Positions 1 to 12,689 are shown, numbered from the stretch's first letter. The stretch is 64,000 bases of DNA from Tolypeutes matacus (GCA_026826555.1 JAKSZT010053928.1:40472806-40536805), one strand, 5' to 3'. Notes: generated by a model not told the origin, from the letters alone. Program-made: numbers and translations.

Positions 1-210
1 CTTCCTTCCTTCCTTCCTTCCTTCCTTCCTTCCTTCCTTCCTTCCTTCCTTCCTTCCTTCCTTCCTTCCTTCCTTCCTTCCTTCCTCCCTCCCTTCCTTC
101 CTTCCTCCCTTCCTTCTTTCCTGTTTGCCTTATTTCTTTCCTTCCTTATTTCCTCCTTCTCTCCCTCTCTCCTTCTCTGTATCTCTTTTCTTCTCTTTCT
201 TTCTTTCTTT
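1..210. repeat. (TTCC)n / CT-rich microsatellite
   Basis: Near-perfect CTTC tetramers run to about position 85, followed by interrupted CCTT/CCCT units, then a decayed pyrimidine tract to about 210. The repeat starts at the window edge, so its true length is unknown. It is a pure strand-asymmetric pyrimidine tract. Confidence 0.97.
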
Positions 211-1685
211 ATCTTTCGAAAACTCAAATTACATATAAGACAATTCTTTTTACATCTGCAAAATACTTATGTTTATTTTGTACATATTTATATGTTTCTT
301 TGTAATGTTCTTCTGCCATTTTGCATACCATATGTTTTATCTCTCCACCTCTTGCAAATACTTGGACAACAGGTTTGACAAATTCTTTTTCTTTTGGTAA
401 ACTCCTCCCTTATTTTCCACCTGCTTCACAGTCTAATTACCAAAGTATGTGAACTGTCTTGGAAAGTTTCTGCTCAGAATTGTGCTCAGTAAATTTCTAT
501 TCCCTAAGTGAGGGATATTAAATAAACCAAAAAGAATTATATATACCTAACCTGAAATTATGTACATTTATTCAAATGACTACACTAAAAAGAAACAATC
601 TTTTTTCAAATGACACTGAATAGTCCAAACAGATTTATATTTATCATATTTTCCAAATATGGCACTACAAAGAGAGTCTCTTTCTATTCCTGTATAATAA
701 CTAAATATTTGTAGGATTAATATAATAAATTTAGTGTATTGCACTAATTGTTAAATGACATCTGCTTAATACATACATCACTCATTGATCAAACAAAAAT
801 CCTGAGACTAAATTTGGATTATCCATGAATCATTTTGAGAAATTAAGAAATATTCACATACTCTATATTTGCAGCTTTCAAGTCTTGAGAAGATCAAAGG
901 GACTTGTTCAACTATGAAAACCTTTTTAAGAGCTTTCTAAGACTGTACACATCAGACACATTTCACATATAAGACAAGATTTAGGAAAATTTAGGCCACA
1001 ATGGTGTAAATGTCAGGCACATTTGCTTATAATATAAATAATGCAAATATTCTTCTATAGCAGCCATGATCAAATTATGCTTTTTGATGAAATAAAGAAG
1101 CAGATGGCCAATTCAGCATGATTAAAGCTAAGTGATGTATTTTAATATGACCAATTTAGAGAAAGAAGGAAGAGGAAAAAGAGGGTGGGAAAAGGGAGGG
1201 AGGGAGGAGAGGGATAGAGATAGAGAGGTTCTATTTAAATAATTATATTTATAATTAGAAGAGCTGGTGATGATTTTATTTTTTCAGAAGGGGAAACTGA
1301 GGCCCAGCTTGCCACTTTCTTTCTATTTCTATTTTCCACTAGGACATCACCTGCCTCATTAATATATGCTATGATGTCCTAGAAAATAATCAAGTCTGTC
1401 CTCCACTAGAATTTGGAAGGAGAGAAGAGTGCTGTCATCTTACAGGAACTCCAAGTTAAAGTACATTTATTCTTGTAAAACACTGGATATACTTAAGAAA
1501 CAAAGTAAAGTAATGGGTCTAGAATCAATCTCTAGATCTGTACTAAATATAAAAGTGGAAAACTTGTGTATTTACCCAAGTATGTTGAGTGAAAACCACA
1601 GTTACAGTCTATGTAAAAGAATGCATAAAAACAATGCATAAAATAATAGAAAGTAAATAGACGTTGGAGATAAAAAATAACAATC
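211..1685. other. Intergenic sequence without a recognisable gene
   Basis: AT-rich sequence with frequent stops in all frames. A purine-rich patch lies at about 1,160-1,230. The 70-codon open frame near 1,430 has no recognisable domain and no coding character. I see no regulatory motif I can defend. Confidence 0.7.
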
Positions 1686-1689
1686 AAAT

Positions 1690-1850
1690 TTGAAATCCAG
1701 ATCTAACCCTTAATGGTTATATGTTATGGGGCAAGCACATTATTAATCTGATCTCAGCTTCTCTCATCCTTAAAATGGGCAGAAAAACAACCCTTTATGC
1801 TGTTGTGGTGAAGAGTACACATTTAAAAGACTTAGTACAACATCTGGAAC
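1690..1850 (+). repeat. MIR-like ancient SINE fragment
   Basis: The segment has the MIR order: a degenerate 'ccagatctaaccctt..' core, a diverged 'cttctctcatccttaaaatggg' box, and a trailing AT-rich part. Identification is by eye on a heavily diverged copy. Confidence 0.5.
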
Positions 1851-2399
1851 TACGGGCAAGCAGTGCACACTCCCAGCCTGGTCTCTGTTTGCTGGTGTAT
1901 CTAAAAAAAATAAAATGGACACTTTTGAACACTGACCCCATCTGTCTCCCTGGGGCAGGTCACCCTAACAGAGGCAGAAAAGCCACATAGGAAAAAGGGG
2001 GGAAACTGAAACAGTGTAAGGTAGAGCAAACAGAGGCCTGAAAGCTGTAGTGAAAAGGCAGCCCTGAGTGTGTGGGAGACCAGACGAGCAAATCATAGCT
2101 GTTGGGGAGGAAAATTTGCACAAAAACAAGCAAAACAGCCTGGGATTCCCAAAGAAGGAACAGAGGAAAGGAAGTCATCTTTTGGAGGTGATACAGTCAT
2201 ACATAATAGGGTACTCTTAAAAGTTGCAGTGCATGCCCAGAGCAAGAGAAAGGTGCTAAAGACCAGAGAAGTATGGGCTGCACTACAAGTTCAGTATAAG
2301 CTGGACCAGATGTTGAAGAACCTTAACACACAGCCAATCAACAATGACACCTGAGGCAAGAGAGAGAAATTGAATCCCAGAGTTAGCACATCAAAATAA

Positions 2400-4065
2400 T
2401 CATATGCTCAGATATCAGCAAAAAATTACAAACCATACAAAGAAGCAAGAAGATATGGCTCATTCATGGGAACAAATTAAAACTTCAGAAGAAACACAGA
2501 CATTGGAATGACTAATCAAAGAAGTTCAAACAAATCTCCTAAATCAGTTCCTTAAAGAGCTAGAGGAAAATATGGATAGAAATAAACTAAATATGGATAT
2601 AGAACTAATATTTGAGAAGAAAATCTGTGAAAAAATGATGAATTATAAAGTTTAAAAAGGAACACAACAGAACTTATGAGCGTGAAAAACACAATAATGG
2701 GCATTAAAAATACACTAGACACATACAACAGCAAATTTTAATAGGTGAAAGAATTAGCAAACTAGAAGGCAGGACAGTTGAAATCATATAGTTGGAGGAA
2801 CAATAGAGAAAAATTTTTCAAAAAGTGAACAGACCCTAAGGTACCTGTGGGACAACATGAAACATACCAACATACATGTTAGGGGAGTCCCAAAAGGAAA
2901 ATAGAAGGGAAAAGGTGCAGAAAGAGTATCTGAGGAAAAATGGCCAAAAATGTCTCAACTCTTACATAAGACATAAATATATATGCCTGAGACAGTTTGA
3001 AGCTTTTGTGAATCAAAAAGGAAAGAAAAGATCATGTTCTTGGAGTTAATGTAAGTGTGGGACCCTATGATTGGATTGAATTCAGTTGGGGTCCTTTGAT
3101 TGGAGTATTTCAGTGAAGCATGACACAGGGTGAATCTTGGCCCGTTTGCTAGAGTCTTATATAAACAGGAGAAACATTCAGAGACAAACAAAGAAAGATA
3201 GCTGCTAGTTTTACCCTGCCATGGGGGAGAGAATTCCAGGATCACCTATAGCCGCAGAAAGACAGAGAAACCCCGAGAGGCTGAGAGAGAGGCCAGAGGC
3301 CAGAATTTGTGGAGCTACCTAAAGCTGAAGAGACAAGGCCTAAGGAGAGAGAAGCTATATGCCTGATTGCCCACAGCTGAGCTCAGGGAGAAAATGAGCC
3401 TTGAAGAAATGCACAGAGACCAGCCACCATTTTACCTTGCCACATGGCAGGAGTCCATGATCTGACAGGAGTCCATGATCTGCCAGCAGCCAACTTTTTG
3501 TGGGATAGCATCTCTGATAATGCTTTAATTTGGATATTTCACTGCCTCAGAACTATATGAACTTACTCTAATAAATTTCAATTATAAAAGCCAACCCATT
3601 TCTGGTATTTTTGCATTGGCAACCTTTAGAAAACTAAAACAATGCCCAAGAAGAACAATGAACTCAGAACAGGATAGATGCTAATAGACCTACTCCAAGA
3701 CACATACTAATCAAAATGTCAAGTGCCAAAAGTACCATTCTGAAAGCAGCAAGATAAAAGCAATTCGTTACATACAAAGGATCCTCAATAACACTAAGTG
3801 CCAATTTCTCATCAGAAACCATGAAGGAAAGAGGCAGTGATATGACATATTTAAGATACTGAAAGAGAAAAACTGCTAGCCAAAAATTCTTTATCTGGCA
3901 AAAGTGTCCTTCAAATATGAAAGAGAGTTGAAGACATCACATCAATGGATACATAAAAATAAAAATTTTGTCACCAACAGAACTGCCTTATAAGAAATGC
4001 CAAAGGGAATTCTTCAGGTTGAAAGGAAAGGACAGGGGATAGTGGCTGGGAGGAGTATTTAGAAT
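2400..4065 (+). pseudogene. L1-A ORF1 remnant, split by an LTR
   Basis: The known role of L1 ORF1p is as an RNA-binding trimer that coats L1 RNA. DNA from about 2,400 parallels the ORF1 start region of the L1 at 29,541. The block encoding the GVPEGE-type RNA-recognition motif lies just before the LTR at 2,988. The C-terminal part, including 'gccaaaaattctttatctggca', resumes after 3,641. It ends near 4,062 at a stop equivalent to the one ending the other copy. Many stops and indels plus the LTR make it non-functional. Confidence 0.8.
2988..3641 (+). mobile_element. MaLR-like solo LTR with perfect ATGCC target duplication
   Basis: The element begins TGAGACAG and ends AAACTAAAACA, giving TG...CA termini. 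It is flanked by ATGCC at 2,983-2,987 and again at 3,642-3,646, a 5-bp target duplication as expected for ERVL/MaLR elements. Its 3' part has an AATAAA-type signal followed by 'gccaacccatttctggtat', the same architecture as the LTRs at 4,572 and 53,243. The L1 ORF1 sequence is collinear on both sides. No internal retroviral genes are present. Confidence 0.85.
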
Positions 4066-4571
4066 TAAAGTCTCCAGTAAAGGTAATTACATGGGTTAAT
4101 GTAAAACTCATAATACTTTATCCTCAGTATATAATTCTACTATTTATTTCTATAAGATTTAGAAAACAATTTTTAAAAAAGTAATCATATTTTCTTGTAA
4201 TGGACATGCAACATATAAAAAGGTAATGTGTGACAAAAACAACATAATGAGGGGAAACGGAGATATAGGAGCAGACACTGTGTGTTATTGAAGTTAAGTT
4301 GGTATCCTTCGAACTAGCTGGTTATAGACTTAGGTTGTTTTATAGAAACTCAAGGGTAACGATAAAGAAAGTATTTTAAATATATTTTTTAAAATGGAAA
4401 TGAGAAAGGGATTAATCAGTTATATCACAAAAGACCAACTTACACAGGAGTCTGTAATAAGGGAAAATAGAGACAAAAAAGACATGAGTTATAAAAATCA
4501 AAACACAAAATGGCTGAAGTAAGTCCTGCCTTATCAGTAATAACACTTAACTGCAAATGGATTAAACTCTC

Positions 4572-5050
4572 TGTGCTAGTTTGAGTCTTTCATGTGGACC
4601 CCAGAAAATTGTATTCTTAAATTGAACCTATTGTGAACCTTTGATTAGGTTGCTTCAGTTAAGGACCTTTGATTAGATTGCAGGACCCAGGGTGGGTCTT
4701 AATCCTCTTGCTGGAGTCCTTTATAAATGGAGGCCTGAAAGCAGAGTCACACAGGAAAAAAAGCCACAGAAACAGAGGGAAGCCAGGAGAGATGAGCCAA
4801 CATGTGTATTATGCCCTGCCATGTGCCTGATCATCCACAGTCAAGCTCAGAGAGAAAGTATCTTAGATGACACTGCCATATGCCTGATCACCCATAGCTG
4901 CAACTTAGTGAGACAGCATCTCTTGATGATGCTTTGATTTGGACACTTCCATAGTCTCAAAACTGTAAGCTTTAAACTTAATAAATCTCTATTGTAAAAG
5001 CCAACCCATTTCTGGTATATTACATTCACAGCCTTTAGCAAATTAAAACA
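4572..5050 (+). mobile_element. MaLR-like solo LTR at the L1-A ORF1/ORF2 boundary
   Basis: TGTGCTAGTTTG...AAATTAAAACA, about 479 bp, interrupts the L1 sequence 'gattaaa..|..ccccatcaaaag' just after the ORF2 start. Flanks CTCTC and TTCCC differ only by C/T changes and may be a decayed 5-bp target duplication. It shares 'ctggagtcctttataa' and the 'aaagccaacccatttctggtat' tail with the other LTRs here. No internal genes remain. Confidence 0.8.
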
Positions 5051-7658
5051 TTCCCCATCAAAAGATATAGATTGGCAGAATGGATTTTTTTTAAAGCATG
5101 ATCCAACTATATAATGTTTACAAGAGGCTTGCCTTAGACCCAAAGATGCAAATATATTGAAAGCGAAAGGATGGAAAAAAAAAATTCCATACCAATATTA
5201 ACCAAAGGTGAGCTGGGGAAGCTATACTAATACCAGACAAAATAGACTTTAAGACAAAAACTGTTACAAGAGACAAAGAAAGCCACTATATATTAATAAA
5301 AGGATCAGTACACCAAAAAAGAATAACAATCATAAACATTTAGGCACCTAACAGCAGTGCCCCAAAACACATGAGGTAAACATTGACAAAACTGAAGGAA
5401 GAAATAGACACCTATAACAATAAATAATAGTTAGAGACCTCAATACACACTTTTCTTAGTGGTTGAACATCTAGACAGAAGATCAATATGGAAACATGAG
5501 AACTTTAACAATATGGTAAATGAACTAGATCTAACAGATATATACAGAACACCACACCCCAAAACACCAGAATACACATTCTTCTCAAATACACATGGAT
5601 CATTCTCCAAGGTAGACCACGTTAGGTCACCAAACAAGTCTTAATACATTTTAAAAGATTGAAATTATACAAAGCATCTTCTCTGGCCATAATAGAATAA
5701 CGCTGAGTTCAAGAACAGGCAAAGAACTGGAAAACTCACAAATATGTAGAAGTTAAATAGTACATTCTTAAATAATCAGTGGGTCTAAGAAGAAATTGTA
5801 AGGGAAATCAGTAAATATCTTGAGACAAATGAAAACCAGAACACAATGTATCAAAACTTGTGGGCTGCAGCAAAGGCAGTGGTGAGAGGGAAATTTATAG
5901 CCCTGAATGCTTACAGTAAAAGGAAGAAAGAGCTAAAATCAAAGACCTATCTGCACACCAGGAGAAACTAGAAACAGAACAGCAGACTAAGCCCAAAGCA
6001 AGCAGAAGGAAAGAAATAACAAAAAACAGAGCATAAATCAATGAAATTTAGAATAAAAAACAATAGAGAGAACTAACAAAACCAAAAGTTGTTTCTTTGA
6101 AAAGATCAACAAAATCAACAAGACTTTATTCAGCTAGACTGATAGAGAAAAAAGAGAAGATGCAAATAATTAAAATCAGAAATGAAAGGGGGCATTTCTA
6201 CCAACTCCACAGAAATAAAAAGGATCATAAGAGGATAGTAAGAACACCAACTGTAGGCCAATGAATTAGACAACCTAGATGAAATGGACAAATTCATAGA
6301 AACACACGAACTACCTACACTGACTCAAGAAAAAATAGAAGATCTTTACCAAGTAATAACAAGTAAAGAGATTGACTCAATCATCAAAAATCTCCAAAGA
6401 AAGAAAGACCAGGACAAGAGAGCTTCACTGACGAATTTTACCAAACATTAAAAGAATTAACTCCATTACTGCTCAAACTCTTCCAAAACATTGAAGAGGA
6501 AAGAACACTTCCCAACTCATTCTATAAGGCCAGTATCACACTAATACCAAAGCCAGATAAAGAAAAGAAAACTGCAGACCAATATCCCTCATGAATATAG
6601 ATGCAAAAATCCTCAACAAAATACTAGCAAACTGAATCCAACAGCACATTAAAAGAATTATACTACATAATCAAGTGGGATTTATTCCAGGTATACAAGG
6701 GTGTTTCAACATAAGAAAATCAATTAATGCAATACACCATAGACATTAATAGAATGAAAGGAAAAATCTACATGATCATTTCAAGTAATGCCAAAAAGGC
6801 ATTTGACAAAATTCAACACCTCTTCCTGATAAAAAATATTCAGAACATTAGGAAGAGAAAAACATCCTTATCATGACAAAAAGCATATATGAAAAACTCA
6901 CAGTTAACATAACACTCAATGGTGAAAGACTGAAAGTCTAAGATCAGGAACAAGATAAGGATGTCATTGTCATCACTATTATTCAGCATTATACTGGCAG
7001 CTCTAGCCAGTGTTATTAGGCAATTAAAAGAAATAAGGGCATCTGAGTGGGAAAGGAAAACGTAAAACTCTCCCTATTTGCATAGGACACAATCGTATAC
7101 ATAAAGAATCCTGAAAATCCACAACAAAGCTACTAGAGCTAATAAATGAATTCAGCAAAGAATTCCAATCTTTTTTGTGCTGATTTTGGGTACAAGATCG
7201 GCACACAAAAATCAATAGTGTTTCTATATTCTAGTAATGAACAATCCAAAGAGGAAGTCAAGAAAAGAAATTCCATTTAAAATAGTAACTAAAAGAATCA
7301 AATATCTAGGAATAAATTTAACTAAGAATGCAAAGGACTTATACATGGTAAATTACACATATTGCTAAAAGATATTTTAAAAGACCTAAGTAAATGGAAG
7401 GACATTCACATTCATAGATTAGAAGACTAAATATTGTTAAGATGTCAATTCTCTCCAAAGCAGATTCAACACAATTCCAATCAAAATTCCAACAGACTTC
7501 TTCACAGAAATGAAAAAGCTAAAATTCATACGGAAGGGTAAATGGCCCTAAATTGCCAAAACCATCCTGAAAAAGAACAAAGTTGGAGGACTCACACTTC
7601 CTGATTTTAAAACTTATTACAAAGCTGTAGTAAACAAAACCATGTTGTACTAGCACAA

Positions 7659-7678
7659 ATATATATATATATATATAT
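7659..7678. repeat. (AT)n microsatellite
   Basis: About ten AT units inside the L1-A ORF2 remnant. The related L1 at 33.3 kb lacks them, so this is a local expansion. Confidence 0.9.
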
Positions 7679-8170
7679 CCCAATGGAATTGAATTAAGAG
7701 TTTTCAGAAATAAAAACTCTCACACCTTTGGCCAACTGATCTTTGACAAAGGTGCTAAGTCCACTCAGTGGGGAAAGAATAGACTCTTCAACAAATGGCG
7801 CTAGGAGAACTGCATAGCCATATGCAAAAAACTGAATGGACCCCTACCTCACAACATATATACTAACTCAAAATAGATCAAAGACCTAAATATGAGAACC
7901 AAAGCTATAAAACTCTTAGAAGAAAATATAGGGAAACATTTTCCAGACTTTGTGTTAAGCAGTGGTTTTATAGACTTTACACCAAAAGCACAAGCAACAA
8001 AAGAAAAAATAGATAAATGGAATTACATCAACATTTAAAACTTTTATGTATAAAAGGACTTTATAAATAAATCAATCAATCAAAAAAAAAAAAAAAGGAC
8101 TTTATCAAGAAAGTAAAAATACAACCTTCAGAATGGGAGAAAATATTTGGAAACCATATTTTGATAGGGT

Positions 8171-8277
8171 TTTTTTGTTGTTGCTGTTGTTGTTTTTAGG
8201 AAGAACCAGGGCTTGAACCCAGGACCTCATACATGGGAAGCAGGCACTCAACCACTTGAGCTACATCTGCTCCCTCT
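8171..8277 (-). mobile_element. tRNA-derived SINE, short type, old copy
   Basis: A T-rich 5' stretch (the reverse of the tail) precedes the complement of a tRNA-like head. The B-box equivalent is 'gcttgaacccagg' and the head ends 'gctacatctgctccct'. The L1 host motif is split as 'gatagggttt' (8,163-8,172) and 'cataagggttt' (8,277-8,287), which looks like a short target duplication. It is more diverged than the SINEs at 12.0, 16.3 and 63.7 kb. Confidence 0.75.
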
Positions 8278-9405
8278 CATAAGGGTTTAATATCCAGAAT
8301 TTATAAAGAACTTCTACAACTCAATAACAAAAAGGGACAAGACCCAATATAAAGATGGGAAAAATACTTGCATAGACATTTCTCCAAAGAAGATATCCAA
8401 ATGGCCAATAAGCACATGAAAAGATGCTCAAAGTCATTGGCTGTCAGGGAAATGCAAATCAAAACTACAATGAGATACCATCTCAACACCCATAATAGTA
8501 GAATGGCTACTATTTAAAAAACAAAAAATGGAAATTCTTTCTTTAGTGCTGGAGAGGAAGTGGAGAAAAAAAGATCACAGTACATTGTTGGTAGGAATAT
8601 AAAATAGTGCAGCCCCTGTGGAAATCATATGATGATTCCTCAGAAAGTTAAGTACAGAATTACTATATAACCTGGAAATCCCAAATAATTGAAAACAGGG
8701 ACTTGAACAGGCATTTGCACACCGATGTTCAAGGCAGCAGTATTCACAATTGCCAAAAGATAGAAGCAATCCAAACGTCCATCAACAGATGCATGGATAA
8801 ACAAAATGTAACATATACATACAATGGAATATTATTCAGCCATAGAAAGGAATGATGTTATGATGCAGGTGACAACGTGGATGAATCGTGAAGACATCAT
8901 GTTGAGTAACTAATACTATGTGATTTCACTTATGCAAAATAAGCAAAGTAAGTGTATTTGTGAAGTCAAAAACTAGAATACAGATTACCAGGCACCAAGA
9001 GAGGAAGGAGAAAGGGAGATTCATGTTTAATAGGCATGGAGATTCTCTTTGGGGTGATGGAAAAGTTTTGGCAATAGACAACAGGGCTGGAGGCACAATT
9101 TGGTGTATGTAATTAATGCCCCTGAATTGTATATACAAAAGGGGAGGGAAAAAAAAGGAAATTTTAGGTTGCATGTAAGTTACCACAGTCAAAAAAAAGA
9201 ATCCCACAGAATTGTACAATACAATGTAAACAGTGTGCTAAAGTTAATAGTATAATTATAATAATAGTTTCATGAATTGTAGCAAAGGTACCACACTAGG
9301 GCAAAATGTGAATAATAGGGGAAAATGTGTGTGAGAGGGGTATGTCGGAAACTTGTACTTCCTACATGATATTTCTGTAAACCTACAATTGTTCTAATGA
9401 TTTTT

Positions 9406-9870
9406 TAAAAAGAGACAACCAACTTGTAACAGGACAAACGAGATTATTTCCTTCCTCAATACACAAAATAAAATTGGCAAACCAGCAAAAACATCATGAA
9501 ACATCATGCTGCTGTATATGTATATTATTTTTCCTTCTTTTAAGCAAAGCTTTTAGCACAAATTCATAAAATGATAGCCTAACTTCTTCTTGACTTTGAA
9601 CTTCAAAGTCTTTCTAGCTCTGATGTCCTTTAAACTCTGGAAACTAAGAAAATAGTACAACATCAGTAGGATCAGGTGTGTTACCTATAGGAAATCAGGG
9701 GTAAAAATGAGATGGCTACCCAAGTAGCAAAGTTTATTTGGAGAGTTACTCCATTTTATTTTTTATGCCAGAGAATCAGAAAACAACCAAATGAACTCAC
9801 AGCAAAAAATGCATAAAAATTTAACCGACTAAGAGATAACTATGAGAGTGCGTTTTGAATAAAGTCACAG
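9406..9870. other. Intergenic sequence, nothing recognised
   Basis: AT-rich single-copy-looking DNA after the L1 tail. No open frame, promoter or known repeat could be supported. Confidence 0.6.
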
Positions 9871-9879
9871 GGTTTTCAA

Positions 9880-10340
9880 CTTCATTGTTGTTAAGTAAAA
9901 TAAAATGGTTGCCTGCGTTGGGCATTGCCGGGAGGGGTCCCCTTTCTGGGAAATAATTTTTCAGAAGACAAATGCATTGGACCTGCAGGGGCTTTCTAAG
10001 AAAATGGAATAAAGAAAAGCACCCTACAGAATTGCAGATAAGCAATACCTGGTGATAAACCATTTTCAGTCCAGGGGAGACAGCTTATCAGAATGAACAA
10101 GCATACGCTACTAAGTAATATATATCTGCTCCCCATTCTATAAGATCCCCCGGAAAATGTAAAATGGAAACAACTTTTGCTTCCGCATTTGCCCTAGATA
10201 AACTTCCCCTTTCCACTCCCTCGGTGGAGGTCCTTACCACTTACTGTTTGGCATTGCATGATTCAAGAATCATTTGTTGCCCGAATAAATTTTAACAATT
10301 TTTTTTAAAATGCCTGTTTATCTTTGACATTGTACACGAT
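9880..10340 (+). mobile_element. Possible class I-like LTR fragment
   Basis: The segment has a C-rich stretch (10,140-10,215), then 'ggcattgcatgattcaagaatcatttg' and 'cgaataaatttt', an R-region-like polyadenylation layout. No clean TG...CA ends or target duplication were found, so this is only a suggestion. It may instead be unique sequence. Confidence 0.3.
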
Positions 10341-10770
10341 GTCTCCAAGTCCACATCACGTTACACAGAAGTAAACATCGCTGTGTGACAATGTGCCTGC
10401 AGGCTTCCAACGGCAGTGCAGAAGCTGAAGGAGAGGCAACACGCAGACCCACCCAGATCCGCAACCTTAACACAGAGACCCGCACATGTCTCCAGCAGAG
10501 GGCCCTGGTGCCCTAAAAAGCCGCAAGGCTTCGGAAACTATCAAGATTTTGGTGGCTTATGACACCGACTCTGATGAGTGTACTGCCTTTCCAGTACACT
10601 GTGGATTTCAGAGCATCTCCGAATGCGGATTCAAATGACAACTCTTTCTCAAGTGGTAACGATTCTTCATGACAGATGGCTGTGCCCAGGGGGAAAATAG
10701 CACCGCAGACTAGTGAAGATACAAGGAATTCTTACCGGAAGCTGACAACATCCACTGTTTTATCAACTGA
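10341..10770. other. CpG-rich segment of unknown origin
   Basis: About 430 bp with many CpG dinucleotides (for example cgatgt, cacgtt, atccgcaa, agccgc, ttcgga, accgac), unlike the CpG-poor flanks. One frame from 10,486 runs 50 codons with a plausible amino-acid mix (..ILVAYDTDSDE..) and then stops. I do not recognise the product. It could be a decayed retrocopy, part of an endogenous element, or a small unmethylated element. Confidence 0.4.
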
Positions 10771-12000
10771 GGCGGAGATATTATTTCATTGAGCACGGGG
10801 ATAGTATCTGTTCAACTACCTTGAAACTACCTGGAGAATGGGGTGCTTTGGTTTATTGGACTTTTGGTTTCCTGGAATCCCTTCATATTTCAATGCTTGT
10901 TGTTGAAATTCTTGGAACTCAATTCCCATCTTAGTACATATTTTAGGAGTATACTGAATATAACTGAATTAGCAGATAGGGATTTGGCATAGAACATTGA
11001 ATTGTCCATAGATATGGAAGTAAACGATGTACTGGAGCTGAATAATACTGACTTTGGGACATATATCAAAAGGCCATTAATTCATTCAACAAATAATTAA
11101 TTATTGAACATCTATTCAATACCAGGCTTCAGGAAAACACATGTTTCAGGTAGGGGAGAGAGAATTAACCAAATATTACACAAATAAATATTTAATTACA
11201 GACAGCTGTGTTAAATGTTATAAACGCAAAGCACTGAGAGCAACTGACAAAGTATAGCAAAGGGCCAGGCCTCTGCCAACAGCTGGGGAAGGCTTATTTG
11301 GAGAGCTGATATTCAACATAAAATCAAGCTGAAGAATCAGCATCTACAATTACTTTAAAGCAACATTTCTCTTATTTTTAATGTTGCTATGATTTCCTTC
11401 TACCTAAAAGTGATTAAAATTCTGATTACTTTGGTAATCCGAGGTTTAAGCCTCAAAACACAAGGGCCCCCAAATTGCTTGCCATTCTTGTTGTCTTAAA
11501 CTTGGTGAAGATTGAAGTCCCTTGTTCTGAAGTGTCTGTCAGAACAGGAAAAGAAATCTCAAGTAAAAGCATGATTCATGGAAAGTACATTGATTTTTTA
11601 GCAATTCTTAGGGATAACAAAGGCCATTTTAACTCAGGAATTCCCTTTTACTGTGATCATTTTCTGCTGAATCTTAGAAGAATTTTTCCTTATAGCCTTT
11701 CTTTATTTCTAAATTGGTTTTAGCTAAGAGTATCATGCAAGAAGAAAATACACATCTCCACAAGATAATGTTCACCTTCAGTCTGATTTAATACTATATC
11801 AGGTATTTGATTTCACTCCTAAATTTCTAACATCAAGCATTGCAAATGTTGAAAAGAAAATGAAAGTATAGCATAACTTCATTACTTTTATTTACAGTCA
11901 TTCTGGTCTTGAAATAATATTCTCAGGCTTCCTTCTCCAGGGAACAAACATCTATTATGGGTTGTTATTGTTGTTTTTCTGTTTTTCTACATCTCTGTTT
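10771..12000. other. Intergenic sequence with an ancient repeat at about 11,085-11,300
   Basis: The portion starting 'attcattcaacaaataatt..ttgaacatctattcaatac' matches the usual wording of an old L2/MIR-class interspersed repeat. The rest is AT-rich with no gene. The 82-codon open frame at 11,475-11,723 shows no family motif. Confidence 0.5.
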
Positions 12001-12017
12001 AAAAAATTCCATTCCAT

Positions 12018-12109
12018 GGGAAACGGATGTGGCTCAAGAGGTTCGGCATCCGTCTACCATATGGAGAGACCGGGGTTCGATCCCCGGTACCTCCCGGTAA
12101 AAAAAAAAA
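12018..12109 (+). mobile_element. tRNA-derived SINE, short type, with target duplication
   Basis: A tRNA-like unit has an A-box-like 'tggctcaagagg' and an intact B box GGTTCGATCC at 12,074-12,083. It ends in a plain poly(A). The perfect 17-bp duplication AAAAAATTCCATTCCAT flanks it (12,001-12,017 and 12,110-12,126). The body is only about 80 bp, essentially just the tRNA part. Such SINEs are transcribed by RNA polymerase III and mobilised by L1. This copy looks young. Confidence 0.93.
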
Positions 12110-12689
12110 AAAAAATTCCATTCCATAGCATTTTCTAATACACAGATAAAGCATTATTTCTAGAAATCCAGTAGATGGTAGCATAGAGCTACTGTTCCAG
12201 CAGCTCCACTTTCAGTTCTGCTGAGCAGAACCAACACTGAGAAGCAGTAGTGAGTCCCTGATACAGATTCTGAGTGGATGTGTAAGCCAAGGCCAAGTGA
12301 CAAATATAACATCTCCAAGCGTTCTTGGGCCAACGGGCACTCAGTGAGAAAACTATAATGTTAGAAACAACAAATAAAAGGAAAACAAGTACACTTCTCA
12401 CACACTGGTGGGTACACTGGCATAAATTTGAAAGCAGTAAAAAGAACATTTATGAATTTGTATACTCTTTAATGGTCAATTAGACTAAAGAAACTATGAA
12501 GCCTAAGTATTTCCCACTAAATGCTTTGTTACAAGGAGGGATATTCAAAATATTTAACTGCCGGTGGGGTGTAGGGCACCCAGCCACCAGAAACTTGCCT
12601 GACAAGCCAGCACAGGTTATAGAGCCTCACCCCTTAGCATGCTTGAGGGCTGACTCTCATCCCTCTTCCTTGGAATGACGAGAGCCCTG

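Larger units (their letters stand above)
4505..8935 (+). pseudogene. L1-A ORF2 remnant (endonuclease / reverse transcriptase)
   Basis: L1 ORF2p provides the nicking endonuclease and reverse transcriptase. The start 'ttatcagtaataacacttaactg' parallels the ORF2 start at 30,611. Palm and finger motifs are recognisable near 6,280-7,260, including coding for an [14 protein letters not shown] stretch and PGIQGCFN. The FADD box is replaced by a stop. The C-terminal cysteine region lies near 8,530-8,900. Stops, indels, a (TA)n expansion at 7,659 and a SINE near 8,171 break the frame throughout. Confidence 0.85.
1870..9405 (+). mobile_element. Old L1 LINE (L1-A), interrupted by two LTRs and a SINE
   Basis: Sequence collinear with the better-preserved L1 at 28.5-34.6 kb runs through 5' UTR-like sequence, an ORF1 remnant (about 2,400-4,065), an ORF2 remnant (about 4,505-8,935) and a 3' UTR. 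The 3' UTR includes 'accacactagggcaaaatgtg' and ends in an A-rich tail near 9,405. Three later insertions are seen, at 2,988-3,641, 4,572-5,050 and about 8,171-8,277. The reverse transcriptase FADD box region near 7,075 reads FA-stop-DT, so the copy is dead. The 5' boundary is approximate. The inserted elements are younger than this host copy. Confidence 0.85.
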
